Source: Bdellovibrio sp047344985
GTDB lineage: Bacteria > Bdellovibrionota > Bdellovibrionia > Bdellovibrionales > Bdellovibrionaceae
Assembly: GCF_047344985.1 (NCBI RefSeq)
Contig: NZ_CP178861.1
Span: 3,100,001-3,164,000 of the forward strand
Direction of reading: 5' to 3'
Length of the DNA stretch: 64,000 nucleotides
Numbering within the stretch: position 1 is the first letter of the stretch; each line of letters opens with the position of its first letter. Both the position numbers and the translations under genes were made by a program. Shown in pieces: positions 1 to 9,133 of this stretch. Under the pieces are notes generated by a model. That model saw only the letters and a program-made list of their open reading frames with translations. It was not told where the DNA came from and did no database searches.

Positions 1-1
1 C

Positions 2-574
2 AAACGCCGCGTGAAAGGCGCTGATCTTTTAGCAGACAGCGTAAATGCAGAACTGGCGGAGTTGAATATGAAAGGTGTCACTTTCCACGTCAACGTTGAG
101 AAAATGGCAGAACTTTCTTCCACAGGTATTAGCGATGTTGAGTTCCTAAGCCAGACATCAGCCAAAGATCTGAAACGTCCTTTGGCGAAGTTCGCCTCTG
201 GTGGTGAATTAAGTCGTATTTTGTTGTCATTAAAACGTGTTGTCGGCTCAACGAACCAACCGCGCACATATCTTTTTGACGAAGTGGATACGGGTGTTTC
301 TGGTGAGACGGCTGAAAAAGTCGGAAGAAAGTTAAAGACGATTGCCAAAGGACAGCAAGTGGTTTGCGTCACGCATCTTCCACAAGTGGCAGCTTTTGGT
401 GACATTCATTTCTTTATTCAGAAATCTCCGCAAAAAGATTCTGTTTCGATGCTTGTGTCAGAACTCAAAACCAAAGATCGCGTGCAGGAAATTGCGCGTT
501 TGATCAGTGGTGAGAAGATTTCTAAAACATCGGTTGCTCACGCCGAACAACTTTTGGCAGACGCGAAGGCGTAA
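2..574 (+). CDS. recN: DNA repair protein RecN, C-terminal part (5' end outside window)
   Basis: This is the C-terminal ~190 residues of RecN, an SMC-like ATPase that acts at DNA double-strand breaks in recombinational repair. The reading frame is open from the first bases, so the gene starts upstream of the window. The piece shows the ABC signature FASGGELSR, the Walker B-type YLFDEVDTGVSGE and the H-loop region VVCVTHLPQVAAFGD, in the order expected for the C-terminal half of the RecN head. The end SGEKISKTSVAHAEQLL is also typical of the family. A new gene follows after 77 nt. Identification is firm; nothing can be said about the missing N-terminal Walker A or the coiled coil. Confidence 0.95.
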   Translation, partial: KRRVKGADLLADSVNAELAELNMKGVTFHVNVEKMAELSSTGISDVEFLSQTSAKDLKRPLAKFASGGELSRILLSLKRVVGSTNQPRTYLFDEVDTGVSGETAEKVGRKLKTIAKGQQVVCVTHLPQVAAFGDIHFFIQKSPQKDSVSMLVSELKTKDRVQEIARLISGEKISKTSVAHAEQLLADAKA

Positions 575-602
575 TCCTAAATTAATAAGTTGTAAGTACA
601 TG

Positions 603-645
603 ACCTCCTTGCTTCAGCCCTACCATGGGAAGATCACAAGGAGGT
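603..645 (+). promoter_or_regulatory. Hairpin that can cover the Shine-Dalgarno of the NmrA-like gene
   Basis: ACCTCCTT at 603-610 is the exact complement of AAGGAGGT at 638-645, which is the ribosome binding site of the gene starting at 652. The stem is 8 bp, the loop can fold a second small hairpin, and seven T follow. It could end recN transcription, mask the ribosome binding site, or both. This is a reading of the sequence only. Confidence 0.45.
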
Positions 646-651
646 TTTTTT

Positions 652-1590
652 ATGATTCTCGTTATGGGAGCTACTGGCCATGTTGGCTCTAAAATCGTCA
701 GTCACCTTTTAGCCAACGGACAAAAAGTTCGAGTCAACGCCAGACACTTTCCCAATAAAGAAGCCTTCCGAGGAGCCGAGTTTGTTGAGGGTGACGCCAA
801 CAGCGTGGCTGTTTTATCAGATGCCATGCGCGGCTGCTCTGCGGTTTTCACAATGATTCCACCTAACGTCAGTGCTCCCGAAGCGCGCTACTTTCAAAAC
901 AAATTCGGCGAAGTTATTGCCGAGGCGATCGAGGAAGCTGGCATCAAGAAAGTCGTGAACCTCAGCAGCGTGGGCGCCGACCTTGAAAGCGGCACCGGAC
1001 CTATTTTAGGACTTCACGATCAAGAACAACGCTTGGATGAAGTGACGAAAGCCGATATCGTGCATTTACGTCCCGCGTATTTTATGGAGAATCTTCTTAC
1101 CGGAATCCCCACGATTCTTTCTACAAACCGTTTTTACGGCACCATTCCCGGAGACATTCCTCTTCCTATGGTGGCAACAAGGGACATTGCTGCCCGGGCG
1201 GCGTTCTTATTGATGAATCCCGATTTTAAAACTCGCAATATTGAGTACCTCTTAGGAGAGCGCGATCTGACGTTTGATGAAGTCATTCGCGTTCTGGGAC
1301 AGACCATCAGAAAACCTGAATTGGAATACGTCGAAATTCCTCCGGCGGAAATGAGAAATTATTTTATCGGTGCGGGGCTTTCAGAAGACTGGGCGGATGC
1401 ATATAACGAAATGTCTGAAGCCTTCACCAATGGGACTATCGCAGGAACTTTGCAAAGAGATAAAATCAACACCACGGCAACATCGATTGAAGAATTCGCA
1501 AGAACAACGTTCTTGGAAGAATTCAATAAAGCCACTTCCCAGCAAGATAAAACAGCCCGTCCCTCTTCATCACGCGAAGCCCGCCCTTAA
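652..1590 (+). CDS. NmrA-like NAD(P)-binding oxidoreductase or regulator
   Basis: This 312-residue protein has an atypical short-chain dehydrogenase Rossmann fold of the NmrA/HSCARG type. The N-terminal dinucleotide motif GATGHVG follows directly after strand 1, and a typical NmrA middle (HLRPAYFMENL) is present. Related proteins are NAD(P)H-binding redox sensors or quinone reductases; the substrate here cannot be read. The start is set at 652 because a perfect AAGGAGG lies 7 nt upstream; an earlier in-frame ATG at 625 lacks such a site and would prepend residues before the Rossmann strand. The C-terminus is a Ser/Arg-rich low-complexity tail. It appears monocistronic, with an 11-bp hairpin just after the stop. 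Confidence 0.85.
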   Translation: MILVMGATGHVGSKIVSHLLANGQKVRVNARHFPNKEAFRGAEFVEGDANSVAVLSDAMRGCSAVFTMIPPNVSAPEARYFQNKFGEVIAEAIEEAGIKKVVNLSSVGADLESGTGPILGLHDQEQRLDEVTKADIVHLRPAYFMENLLTGIPTILSTNRFYGTIPGDIPLPMVATRDIAARAAFLLMNPDFKTRNIEYLLGERDLTFDEVIRVLGQTIRKPELEYVEIPPAEMRNYFIGAGLSEDWADAYNEMSEAFTNGTIAGTLQRDKINTTATSIEEFARTTFLEEFNKATSQQDKTARPSSSREARP

Positions 1591-1601
1591 CTCGACCTAA
1601 G

Positions 1602-1633
1602 TCGCGGTCCCTCTTTAGTGTCAGGGACCGCGA
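1602..1633. terminator. Perfect 11-bp hairpin after the NmrA-like gene
   Basis: TCGCGGTCCCT (1602-1612) pairs perfectly with AGGGACCGCGA (1623-1633) around a 10-nt loop. It lies between the NmrA-like stop and the oligopeptidase start. There is no clear U-tract on the plus strand, so it may end transcription only weakly or act as an mRNA-stabilising structure. Confidence 0.5.
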
Positions 1634-1653
1634 TTCGTGTTAGCCTTTCTCCC

Positions 1654-3741
1654 ATGAAAAGATTTATTTATGCTTTTTTATTTTTGGGAGTTTCTTGCAT
1701 GCATAAGTTTCCACACGAATATCCAAAGCCGGAAAAGAAAACAGTCACACTTAACAAACACGAAGACCCGCGCAAAGACGATTACTTCTGGTTGCGTGAA
1801 AGAGAAAATCCTCAAGTTATTGATTATCTAAATAAAGAAAATGCTTACACGGCCGAAGTGATGAAGCCGGTTCAGTCTTTAGAAGAAAAACTTTTCCAAG
1901 AACTCAAATCTCGCGTGAAGGAAGATGAATCTTCAGCTCCTGTTAAAGACGGCGATTATTATTATCAAGGTCGCTATGAAATCGGACAACAGTATCCCCT
2001 TTTCACCCGTCGAAAAGGTTCTTTGCAAGGAGCAGAAGAGATTCTTATCAATGTTCCCGAACTTGCAAAAGGTCACAGCTTTTATCAATCCACAGGCCCC
2101 GTGGTGAGTCCGAATCAACAGTTAATGGCCTTTTCTGTTGATACCGTGGGCCGCCGTTTCTTCACGATTTATTTTAAAGATTTAAAAACAGGCAAGACGC
2201 TTCCGGATAAAATTGAAAATGTTCGTCCGAATGTTGTGTGGGCCAATGACAATGAAACTATTTTTTATTCTGAACAGCATCCAGAAACTTTGCGCTCAGA
2301 AAAGATTTACCGTTACAGCTTAAAAACGCACAAGAAAGATCTTGTCTATTATGAGAAAGACGACACGTTCTCCACTTATGTTTATAAATCGCTTTCAGAA
2401 AAATACATCTATATCGGTACGCAAAGCACACTAACGACCGAAGTGATGTATCTGGATGCCAATAAACCTTATGATACGTTTAAGGTATTTGCTCCCCGTG
2501 AAAGAGAACACGAGTATTCTGTGACGGACGGTGGTGACAAGTTCTATATCATTTCCAATAAAAATGCGAAGAACTATAAACTTATGACAGCTGAAATCGG
2601 TCACACCCAAGTTAAGGATTGGAAAGAGCTGATTCCTCACCGCGCAGATACCTACTTGCAAGATGTCACCGTCTTTAAGAACTATCTTGTTCTTGAAGAA
2701 AGAAAAAACGGACTGACGCAAATTCAGATCACGGATCGCCAAGGACAACATTCTTATTATATTCCATTTGCTGATGAAAGTTATTTGGCTTCCGTTGGCG
2801 ACAACCGCGAGTACGATACAGAGTCGGTGCGCTTTGATTATGAGTCTATGCGCCGACCACCTTCGGTTTACGATATCAATATGAAGACACATCAGCAGGA
2901 GCTTAAGAAAACCCACGAAGTTCCGAACTATGATGCTAACTTGTATCGTACTGAAAGAGTTTTCTTTACCGTTCGCGACGGCACGCAAGTTCCGGTTTCT
3001 TTAATTATGAAGAGGGATCAAAAGCTGGATGGAACAGCACCGATGTTGATTTATGGTTACGGCTCTTACGGCGCAAATATGGATCCTTGGTTTAGCAGTG
3101 ACGTCTTCAGTTTGGTGGATCGTGGATTTATCTATGCAAAAGCGCACATTCGCGGTGGTTCGGAAATGGGCCGAGACTGGTATGACAACGGCCGCACTTT
3201 GAAAAAGAAAAATACATTCTATGATTTCATCGACTGCACAGATGCCTTAGTCAAAGCCAAATACGCCGATCCCAAACGCGTTTACGCTATGGGCGGAAGT
3301 GCTGGCGGTCTGTTGATGGGGGCGATCATGAATATGCGTCCTGATCTTTACCATGGCATTGTGGCGCAAGTTCCTTTTGTTGACGTTATTACAACGATGC
3401 TCGATGAAAGTATTCCTCTCACGACTTCCGAGTATGACGAATGGGGAAACCCGAATGACAAAACGGCTTATGACTACATTAAGTCTTATTCTCCTTACGA
3501 CAACGTGAAGCCGCAAGCATATCCAAATACTTTGGTAACGACAGGTTTGCATGACTCTCAAGTTCAATACTGGGAACCGGCGAAATGGGTTTCTAAGCTG
3601 CGTGAAAACAACAAAGGTGATTCCGTGATCTTGTTAAAAACAGACATGGAGTCAGGCCACGGTGGAGCTTCAGGAAGATTTGATCAGCTTAAAGATACGG
3701 CGACAGAGTATGCGTTTATTCTGATGATTGATGGTAAGTAA
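1654..3741 (+). CDS. Oligopeptidase B (S9A prolyl oligopeptidase family), predicted lipoprotein
   Basis: This 695-residue serine peptidase matches the S9A family of oligopeptidase B, which cleaves short peptides after basic residues. The N-terminal half is the beta-propeller; the C-terminal alpha/beta-hydrolase part begins around residue 430 and carries IYGYGSYG and the nucleophile in GGSAGG (Ser549). His in ESGHGGASG near the end is the likely triad histidine. The start is placed at 1654, where a lipoprotein signal with lipobox LGVSC begins; a GTG-type start at 1618 would add 12 residues before it. A lipid anchor suggests action in the periplasm, where it could trim peptides from prey protein breakdown (inference). 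A strong hairpin terminator follows. Confidence 0.93.
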   Translation: MKRFIYAFLFLGVSCMHKFPHEYPKPEKKTVTLNKHEDPRKDDYFWLRERENPQVIDYLNKENAYTAEVMKPVQSLEEKLFQELKSRVKEDESSAPVKDGDYYYQGRYEIGQQYPLFTRRKGSLQGAEEILINVPELAKGHSFYQSTGPVVSPNQQLMAFSVDTVGRRFFTIYFKDLKTGKTLPDKIENVRPNVVWANDNETIFYSEQHPETLRSEKIYRYSLKTHKKDLVYYEKDDTFSTYVYKSLSEKYIYIGTQSTLTTEVMYLDANKPYDTFKVFAPREREHEYSVTDGGDKFYIISNKNAKNYKLMTAEIGHTQVKDWKELIPHRADTYLQDVTVFKNYLVLEERKNGLTQIQITDRQGQHSYYIPFADESYLASVGDNREYDTESVRFDYESMRRPPSVYDINMKTHQQELKKTHEVPNYDANLYRTERVFFTVRDGTQVPVSLIMKRDQKLDGTAPMLIYGYGSYGANMDPWFSSDVFSLVDRGFIYAKAHIRGGSEMGRDWYDNGRTLKKKNTFYDFIDCTDALVKAKYADPKRVYAMGGSAGGLLMGAIMNMRPDLYHGIVAQVPFVDVITTMLDESIPLTTSEYDEWGNPNDKTAYDYIKSYSPYDNVKPQAYPNTLVTTGLHDSQVQYWEPAKWVSKLRENNKGDSVILLKTDMESGHGGASGRFDQLKDTATEYAFILMIDGK

Positions 3742-3749
3742 AATAAAAA

Positions 3750-3781
3750 AAGGGTCGCAAGTCTAAGAACCTGCGACCCTT
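3750..3781. terminator. Bidirectional terminator between oligopeptidase B and the L,D-transpeptidase gene
   Basis: AAGGGTCGCA (3750-3759) pairs with TGCGACCCTT (3772-3781) over a 12-nt loop. It has A-rich sequence on the left and T/A-rich sequence on the right, so it can serve both convergent genes. Confidence 0.8.
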
Positions 3782-3804
3782 AAAATTTAATTTCGTCTCG
3801 TTCA

Positions 3805-4605
3805 CTATTCTTTTACGTCTTCAACAATAATCAAAGCGCTGAATGTATTAAACTTCACAGTTTCGCCTGTGCGCGCACTTGTCCAGAATTGTTGGTTCGC
3901 GTACTTCACTTGACCTTGTTCATCCAAAACCGGAGTTCCATCAATATTCACCATTGGAACTGTCGCACCTTCTGTTGCCTGAACGCGCTCAAACATCGCA
4001 GCCGCTGTTTCCTTATCTTGACGGATGCAACCGCCCGAAGCGCGGCTTCCTAAGTATTCTTTATACTTTGGATACACTTCGTGAAGGGCTAAGCCGTTGT
4101 CGAGATCAAAGAAGATCGCAAATGGCATATCAGAATCCCATGAGCTTGATTTGTGATCTTTAGAAAGATACTTCGGCGTATAGAATCCTGTTGGTGTTTG
4201 TGACCAATAAGATTTTGGAGGTGCTCCCGTGCAAACTTTGTTTTTACGACGAAGTTCTAAGTTCTCACGACCTGTAGAAACTTTCGTTTGATGAATCAAA
4301 AGACCGCTTTCATAAACGCGCATCGTTTGTGCCGTAGCGCCGCGAGAAGCTTTGTTCACCACGATCACGTAGCGGAAGTCTTTCATCCAAGGTTTATCCG
4401 TGAAATCTTGTTCAGTGAAACGACCTGTGAAGTGTTCATCCAACTTCGCTGTAGTTTCCTTTTCAAATTGATAGACTTGTTGGTATTCGGTCTCATCATA
4501 TTTGCAATCATTAAAGGCATTTTTTACTTTACCCCAAAAAGAGGCAGAAGCTGTTTGGCTCATCACCAAAGTCAACGCCAGGGCACCATACTTCACTACG
4601 TTCAT
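3805..4605 (-). CDS. L,D-transpeptidase (YkuD family), secreted
   Basis: This 266-residue exported protein has the YkuD catalytic signature: HEVYPKYKEYLG followed by SRASGGCIRQD, with Cys193 as nucleophile. YkuD enzymes form 3-3 cross-links in peptidoglycan or attach or modify stem peptides in the periplasm. The start at 4605 gives a Sec signal peptide (VKYGALALTLVMSQTASA) and has a GGGAGCT-type ribosome binding site; a longer reading from 4674 would bury this signal. In a predatory bacterium such enzymes may act on self or prey wall, but the target is not visible here. It is a single gene, convergent with oligopeptidase B and preceded by a 200-nt spacer from the aconitase gene. Confidence 0.9.
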   Translation of the reverse strand: MNVVKYGALALTLVMSQTASASFWGKVKNAFNDCKYDETEYQQVYQFEKETTAKLDEHFTGRFTEQDFTDKPWMKDFRYVIVVNKASRGATAQTMRVYESGLLIHQTKVSTGRENLELRRKNKVCTGAPPKSYWSQTPTGFYTPKYLSKDHKSSSWDSDMPFAIFFDLDNGLALHEVYPKYKEYLGSRASGGCIRQDKETAAAMFERVQATEGATVPMVNIDGTPVLDEQGQVKYANQQFWTSARTGETVKFNTFSALIIVEDVKE

Positions 4606-4765
4606 AAGAGCTCCCGTATCCGTCATTAATATAAATAGACGAAATTCCTTGAGCAATTCTGTTGCCAAGTCCAAGCATGCTATTGGGAAAGCTAAGCGCT
4701 TTTTAGTTTAAAGAAATTCTTGAAAGAACCGGGAAGTGGCACTTCTGCTTAGAAGTTCGACAGAG

Positions 4766-4797
4766 ACAAATCCTCCCCGGATGAGAGGAGGATTTGT
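4766..4797 (-). terminator. 11-bp perfect hairpin downstream of aconitase
   Basis: ACAAATCCTCC (4766-4776) pairs with GGAGGATTTGT (4787-4797) around a 10-nt loop, 12 nt beyond the aconitase stop codon. No long U-tract follows on the minus strand, so it is a probable 3'-end structure rather than a textbook terminator. Confidence 0.55.
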
Positions 4798-4808
4798 GAT
4801 TATTGCTG

Positions 4809-7493
4809 TTATGTTAACTTGCGTAGGACATAGTGAAGAATGCCGCCATTTTTGTAGTACTCCAGTTCGACGGCGGTGTCGATGCGCGAGCGCACGACAG
4901 CTTCTTCTTTTTGACCATTGGCTCTTGTGATCACGATTTTTAAATCTTGTTGTGGTTTCATTCCAGCTTCAATGCCAGCGATACTGATTGTTTCAGTGCC
5001 ATCCAAGTTTAAAGTTTTGCGATTGGTTCCTTCGTGGAATTGCAAAGGCAAAACACCCATGCCGATTAAGTTGGAACGGTGAATACGTTCAAAGCTTTCT
5101 GCAATGACCGCTTTGACTCCCAACAGTCGCGTGCCTTTAGCAGCCCAGTCACGAGATGACCCTGTTCCATATTCTTTACCCGCAATCACGACCAATGGTG
5201 TGTTGGCTTGTTGATACTTCATGGAAGCATCGTAAATGGAAAGCACTTCTCCAGAAGGAATATGCTTCGTCATACCACCTTCCACGCCTTGAAGCATTTC
5301 ATTCTTAATACGAATGTTCGCAAAAGTTCCGCGCACCATCACGTCATCATTTCCACGGCGAGACCCATAGGAGTTGAAATCTTTCGGCTCCACACCATGA
5401 GCCATAAGATATTTTCCAGCGGGAGAATCTTTTTTAATACTTCCGGCAGGAGAAATATGGTCCGTCGTGATCGAATCACCAAGGATGGCCAAAATTCTTC
5501 CGTCACGCACGTCATGCAATTTTTCTGGCGTTTTAGTCATGCCCTCAAAGTACGGAGGATTTTTGATGTAAGTGCTCTGCTCCCATGAATATGTTTGCGA
5601 AGATGTTGTTTGGATTTTTTTCCAATCTTCGGTACCCGCAAAGACATTGCCATAACGGGAATCAAACATTTTTGTTTCAACCGTTTTATTCACCAGGTCT
5701 TGGATTTCTTGATTGGTCGGCCAAATATCTTTCAAGTACACAGGCTTTCCATGGGTATCATTTCCCAGAGCTTCTTTCGTGATATCGATTTCCATGCTTC
5801 CTGCGAGCGCGTGAGCCACCACAAGCATAGGGGATGCCAGATAATTTGCTTTCACATGAGGATTAATACGACCTTCAAAGTTTCTGTTTCCAGAAAGAAC
5901 TGAAGCGACAACTAAATTTCCTTTTTCAACTGCATTTGCAATCGGCGTAGGAAGTGGTCCCGAGTTTCCGATACAAGTCGTGCAACCATAACCGACTAAA
6001 TTAAAACCTAATTCATCAAGATATTTTTGCATTCCCGATTTTTCTAAATAATCAGTCACGACTTGCGATCCTGGAGCCAAGGACGTTTTAACCCAAGGTT
6101 TCACTTGCAAGCCTTTTTCAACGGCTTTCTTTGCCACGAGGCCCGCACCGATCATCACGGAAGGATTTGATGTGTTCGTGCAACTTGTAATCGCTGCGAT
6201 CACAACGTCACCGTGACCTACAGAATAGCTGGAACCCTCAACAGCAACAGAGGAGTGGTCCTTTGCGGTTTTATCTTGGCCGACTTGAAATCCTGTGACC
6301 AACTGATTTTTAAAATCCTCTTTAGCGTTGCTCAAAAGCACGCGGTCCTGCGGGCGCTTCGGTCCTGCCAAGGAAGGTTCTACTGTAGAAAGATCTAAAT
6401 GAAGAGTGTCATTGAAGGCGAAATGCTTTTCGTCTTCTTCAGAGCGCCATAGGCCCGTCGTTTTCGCGTAATTTTCAACAAGAGAAATCGTGTCGGCATC
6501 CCGGCCTGAAAGACGGAGATACTTAAGCGTTTCTTCGTCTACCGGGAAGAAGCCGCAAGTTGCACCGTATTCGGGAGCCATGTTCGCGATCGTCGCACGA
6601 TCCGCTAAAGCCATGGAACCCAAACCAGGGCCGTAGAACTCAACGAACTTACCCACTACACCTTTTTTACGAAGCATTTGTGTGATCACTAAAACAAGAT
6701 CTGTCGCGGTTGCGCCTTCTTTTAATTTTCCCTCAAGACGGAAGCCTACGACTTCAGGAATCAGCATGCTCAAAGGTTGCCCCAGCATCACCGCTTCTGC
6801 TTCGATACCACCAACACCCCAACCTAGAACGGAAAGACCGTTGATCATCGTTGTATGACTGTCTGTACCGACAAGGGTATCTGGGAAAGCCATTTCACCT
6901 TGATCTGTTTTCGAATGCCACACTGTTTTTCCCAAGTATTCGAGATTGACCTGATGGCAAATTCCTGTGCCTGGAGGAACGACTTTGAAATTTTGAAATG
7001 CGCTCTGCCCCCATTTGAGGAAAACGTAACGCTCATGATTTCTTTCAAACTCCATCTTGACGTTTTCATCAAATGATTTTGGAGTGGCAAATGAATCCAC
7101 CATGACGGAGTGGTCGATCACGAGATCCACGGGAACCAGAGGATTGATTTTTTTCGGATCTCCGCCCAACGCTTTCATCGCGTCTCGCATCGCTGCAAGA
7201 TCGACGACAGCGGGAACACCGGTAAAGTCTTGCATCAAAACGCGCGCTGGAAAAAATGAAATTTCGCGGCTTAAGGATTTTTTATCAAGACTTAAAATAG
7301 CGTCGATATCTTCTTTCACGACATGAAGACCATCTTCATGTCGCAAAAGATTTTCTAAAAGAACTTTAAGTGAGATCGGAAGTTTTTTGATATTTGGATG
7401 GGAAATTTTCTGTAGGTTAAAGATTGAGTAATTTTTATTTCCTACATGAAGCTTTTCTTTCGTACTGAAACTGTCTTTGGATTGAATGTGCAT
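4809..7493 (-). CDS. acnA: Aconitate hydratase A
   Basis: This is the full-length [4Fe-4S] aconitase, 894 residues against about 891 for E. coli AcnA. It interconverts citrate and isocitrate in the cytoplasmic TCA cycle. The cluster-binding cysteines sit in AITSCTNTSNPS and GYGCTTCIGNSGPL. Substrate-site stretches GTDSHTTMINGLSVLGWGVG, GDSITTDHISPAG and EYGTGSSRDWAAKG are intact. The start at 7493 is preceded by AAGGAG at good spacing; the longer frame to 7520 would overlap the NUDIX gene. It lies 17 nt after the NUDIX hydrolase stop, so the two are probably co-transcribed. As in other AcnA/IRP proteins an RNA-binding second role is possible but not visible. Confidence 0.97.
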   Translation of the reverse strand: MHIQSKDSFSTKEKLHVGNKNYSIFNLQKISHPNIKKLPISLKVLLENLLRHEDGLHVVKEDIDAILSLDKKSLSREISFFPARVLMQDFTGVPAVVDLAAMRDAMKALGGDPKKINPLVPVDLVIDHSVMVDSFATPKSFDENVKMEFERNHERYVFLKWGQSAFQNFKVVPPGTGICHQVNLEYLGKTVWHSKTDQGEMAFPDTLVGTDSHTTMINGLSVLGWGVGGIEAEAVMLGQPLSMLIPEVVGFRLEGKLKEGATATDLVLVITQMLRKKGVVGKFVEFYGPGLGSMALADRATIANMAPEYGATCGFFPVDEETLKYLRLSGRDADTISLVENYAKTTGLWRSEEDEKHFAFNDTLHLDLSTVEPSLAGPKRPQDRVLLSNAKEDFKNQLVTGFQVGQDKTAKDHSSVAVEGSSYSVGHGDVVIAAITSCTNTSNPSVMIGAGLVAKKAVEKGLQVKPWVKTSLAPGSQVVTDYLEKSGMQKYLDELGFNLVGYGCTTCIGNSGPLPTPIANAVEKGNLVVASVLSGNRNFEGRINPHVKANYLASPMLVVAHALAGSMEIDITKEALGNDTHGKPVYLKDIWPTNQEIQDLVNKTVETKMFDSRYGNVFAGTEDWKKIQTTSSQTYSWEQSTYIKNPPYFEGMTKTPEKLHDVRDGRILAILGDSITTDHISPAGSIKKDSPAGKYLMAHGVEPKDFNSYGSRRGNDDVMVRGTFANIRIKNEMLQGVEGGMTKHIPSGEVLSIYDASMKYQQANTPLVVIAGKEYGTGSSRDWAAKGTRLLGVKAVIAESFERIHRSNLIGMGVLPLQFHEGTNRKTLNLDGTETISIAGIEAGMKPQQDLKIVITRANGQKEEAVVRSRIDTAVELEYYKNGGILHYVLRKLT

Positions 7494-7510
7494 AAGAGGC
7501 TCCTTGCCTC

Positions 7511-8059
7511 TTAATTCCACTCCCCGCGCAGGATTTTATCAAGCCAAAAAGCCCCGATCTGGGTTTTCACATCGCTGACTTTACCTTCACGAACATATTT
7601 CATAAGTTCATCCGGTTTTACTTCGACGACCTCAATAAATTCTCCATGATCCAATTGCCGCTGAGCGAGAGTCAGTTCGCGCGCTAAGTATAAATCAATA
7701 TGCTCGTTGGAATAACCAATCACCGGATGAATTGTGGTCAGGAATTTCCAGTCCTTGGCTTCATATCCTGTTTCTTCTTTGAGCTCCCGCTGCGCCGTTA
7801 AAATTGTTTCCTCACCGTGATCTCGCTTGCCTGCAGGAAATTCTAAGAAGACCTGTTTTACCGCGTGCCGATATTGATGAATCATCACAACATTTCCATT
7901 CGGTAAAAGCGGAATCATCATCGCCGCTCCCGGATGCAAAATGTATTCGCGAACGTAGGTTTTTCCATCAGGAGCCTGCACCTGATCCTGTTCAACTTTT
8001 AAAAAGCGGCCACGGAAGATTTGACGAGTGGAGAGTGTCTTTTCTACAAGATGTTTCAT
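7511..8059 (-). CDS. NUDIX hydrolase, ADP-ribose pyrophosphatase-like
   Basis: This 182-residue NUDIX enzyme carries a complete NUDIX box, GKRDHGEETILTAQRELKEE followed by TGY, fitting G-x5-E-x7-REUXEEXGU with the metal-binding REL-x-EE. The preceding region (EYILHPGAAMMIPLL, IHQYRHAV, EFPAGKRD) matches ADP-ribose or nucleoside-diphosphate-sugar pyrophosphatases, which use an EFPAG stretch just before the box. It is the first gene of a probable operon with aconitase. The exact substrate cannot be decided from sequence alone; ADP-ribose is the best guess. Confidence 0.9.
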   Translation of the reverse strand: MKHLVEKTLSTRQIFRGRFLKVEQDQVQAPDGKTYVREYILHPGAAMMIPLLPNGNVVMIHQYRHAVKQVFLEFPAGKRDHGEETILTAQRELKEETGYEAKDWKFLTTIHPVIGYSNEHIDLYLARELTLAQRQLDHGEFIEVVEVKPDELMKYVREGKVSDVKTQIGAFWLDKILRGEWN

Positions 8060-8142
8060 AAAAGCAGCATCCCATAGAGAGAATAAAATGTCTCATAATA
8101 AACCCAAGACTAAAGAAGGTCCCGTCCTTTGTCCAAAAAGGC

Positions 8143-8148
8143 TATAAT
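8143..8148 (+). promoter_or_regulatory. Candidate -10 element (TATAAT) for the outer-membrane protein gene
   Basis: A perfect TATAAT lies about 85 nt upstream of the barrel gene. No good -35 is seen at 17 nt, so this is only a candidate. The implied 5' leader of ~75 nt includes a strong AGGAGG site. Confidence 0.4.
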
Positions 8149-8230
8149 GAGTATTGAACAGGAACCTTTATTACAGGACTCTAATAGAGAACGTAGGATG
8201 CGAGTCTAATTGGATCAGGAGGATTCTCAT

Positions 8231-8983
8231 ATGAGGACTTTTAATAAAGTAAGTCTTTTTCTTTCGACAGTTCTTCTTTTTTCTGTGCTCTCTGCACAAG
8301 ATGCTCAAGCGCAAAGACGTTTTGGAGGCAGTCGCGGGCTTTCCGGAGACATGGCATTAGGTATCGGTATCTCCACCGTTTCTGCAGGACAAAATGATTT
8401 GAATGGTGCGATTGATGATGCTGTGGCCGCCGGCGCCAACGTTAAAAATCTCGGCAGTGCTTGGGAATTCTACGCCAACTGGAGTTACCGTTTTAGCGGT
8501 ACGATGTATGCGTTTGTATTCCGTCCTTCTTACTTCATGCAAAAAACAGATGGTTCCGGTCCTGGTGGAAATTACGAATACAATCTAAACGGTTACACAG
8601 TCTTCCCTATTTTCCGTATTTACCCTCTTGAGAATTCATTCATTAAATTCTACATGCAAACAGGTCTTGGATACGGAAGCTTAAATGGCTCCATCACTGC
8701 TGGCTCTAAGAATCTCGACTTCAAAGGGAGTGCGTTCGGTGCAATGGGCGGTATCGGTGTGGATTTCTGCTTTACGGACTCTCACTGCTTAACTGTCGAA
8801 GGAAATCTTCGTTATCTGCCAGTGGAAAGAAATATCTCTTCTGGTGGTAACTGCTCAACGAACACAGACATTCCTGGTATCGATCAGTGTGGTGGCAGCA
8901 AAGAAGTCGAAAGACACGGCACAGACTTAAGAACAACAATGTCAGGCGTTCAAGGTCTTATTGGTTACACAATGAATTTCTAA
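8231..8983 (+). CDS. Predicted outer-membrane beta-barrel protein
   Basis: This 250-residue exported protein of unknown specific function has a Sec signal (LSTVLLFSVLSAQDAQAQ) followed by alternating hydrophobic and polar strands (WEFYANWSYRFSG, MYAFVFRPSYF, YTVFPIFRIYPL). It ends in GLIGYTMNF, a terminal aromatic as used for outer-membrane assembly. The style fits an 8-stranded OmpW/OmpA-type barrel. The start at 8231 has AGGAGGA 7-8 nt upstream; an ATT/ATG-like longer start at 8210 would disrupt the signal peptide. Four cysteines lie in one C-terminal loop. It has its own candidate promoter and an excellent terminator, so it is probably monocistronic and well expressed. Confidence 0.75.
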   Translation: MRTFNKVSLFLSTVLLFSVLSAQDAQAQRRFGGSRGLSGDMALGIGISTVSAGQNDLNGAIDDAVAAGANVKNLGSAWEFYANWSYRFSGTMYAFVFRPSYFMQKTDGSGPGGNYEYNLNGYTVFPIFRIYPLENSFIKFYMQTGLGYGSLNGSITAGSKNLDFKGSAFGAMGGIGVDFCFTDSHCLTVEGNLRYLPVERNISSGGNCSTNTDIPGIDQCGGSKEVERHGTDLRTTMSGVQGLIGYTMNF

Positions 8984-9011
8984 GCTCTTAATAAATTGTT
9001 TTGATCACCTA

Positions 9012-9045
9012 CAAAAGGCTCTCGATCAGAGAGCCTTTTGTTTTT
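9012..9045 (+). terminator. Strong rho-independent terminator
   Basis: CAAAAGGCTCTC (9012-9023) pairs perfectly with GAGAGCCTTTTG (9029-9040) around a 5-nt GATCA loop, followed by TTTTT. It ends the outer-membrane protein gene. Confidence 0.93.
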
Positions 9046-9133
9046 CTGAAGCCTTCGTGTTTTCAAGCACATCGAAACGCAATAAGTTTACAAGTCTTAA
9101 ACTCCGGATAAAATTAAATTGAAGGAGTTCTTT

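Noticed and set aside
2431..2988. 185-codon minus-strand frame inside oligopeptidase B
   Set aside because: No ribosome binding site or domain; the plus-strand protein is certain.
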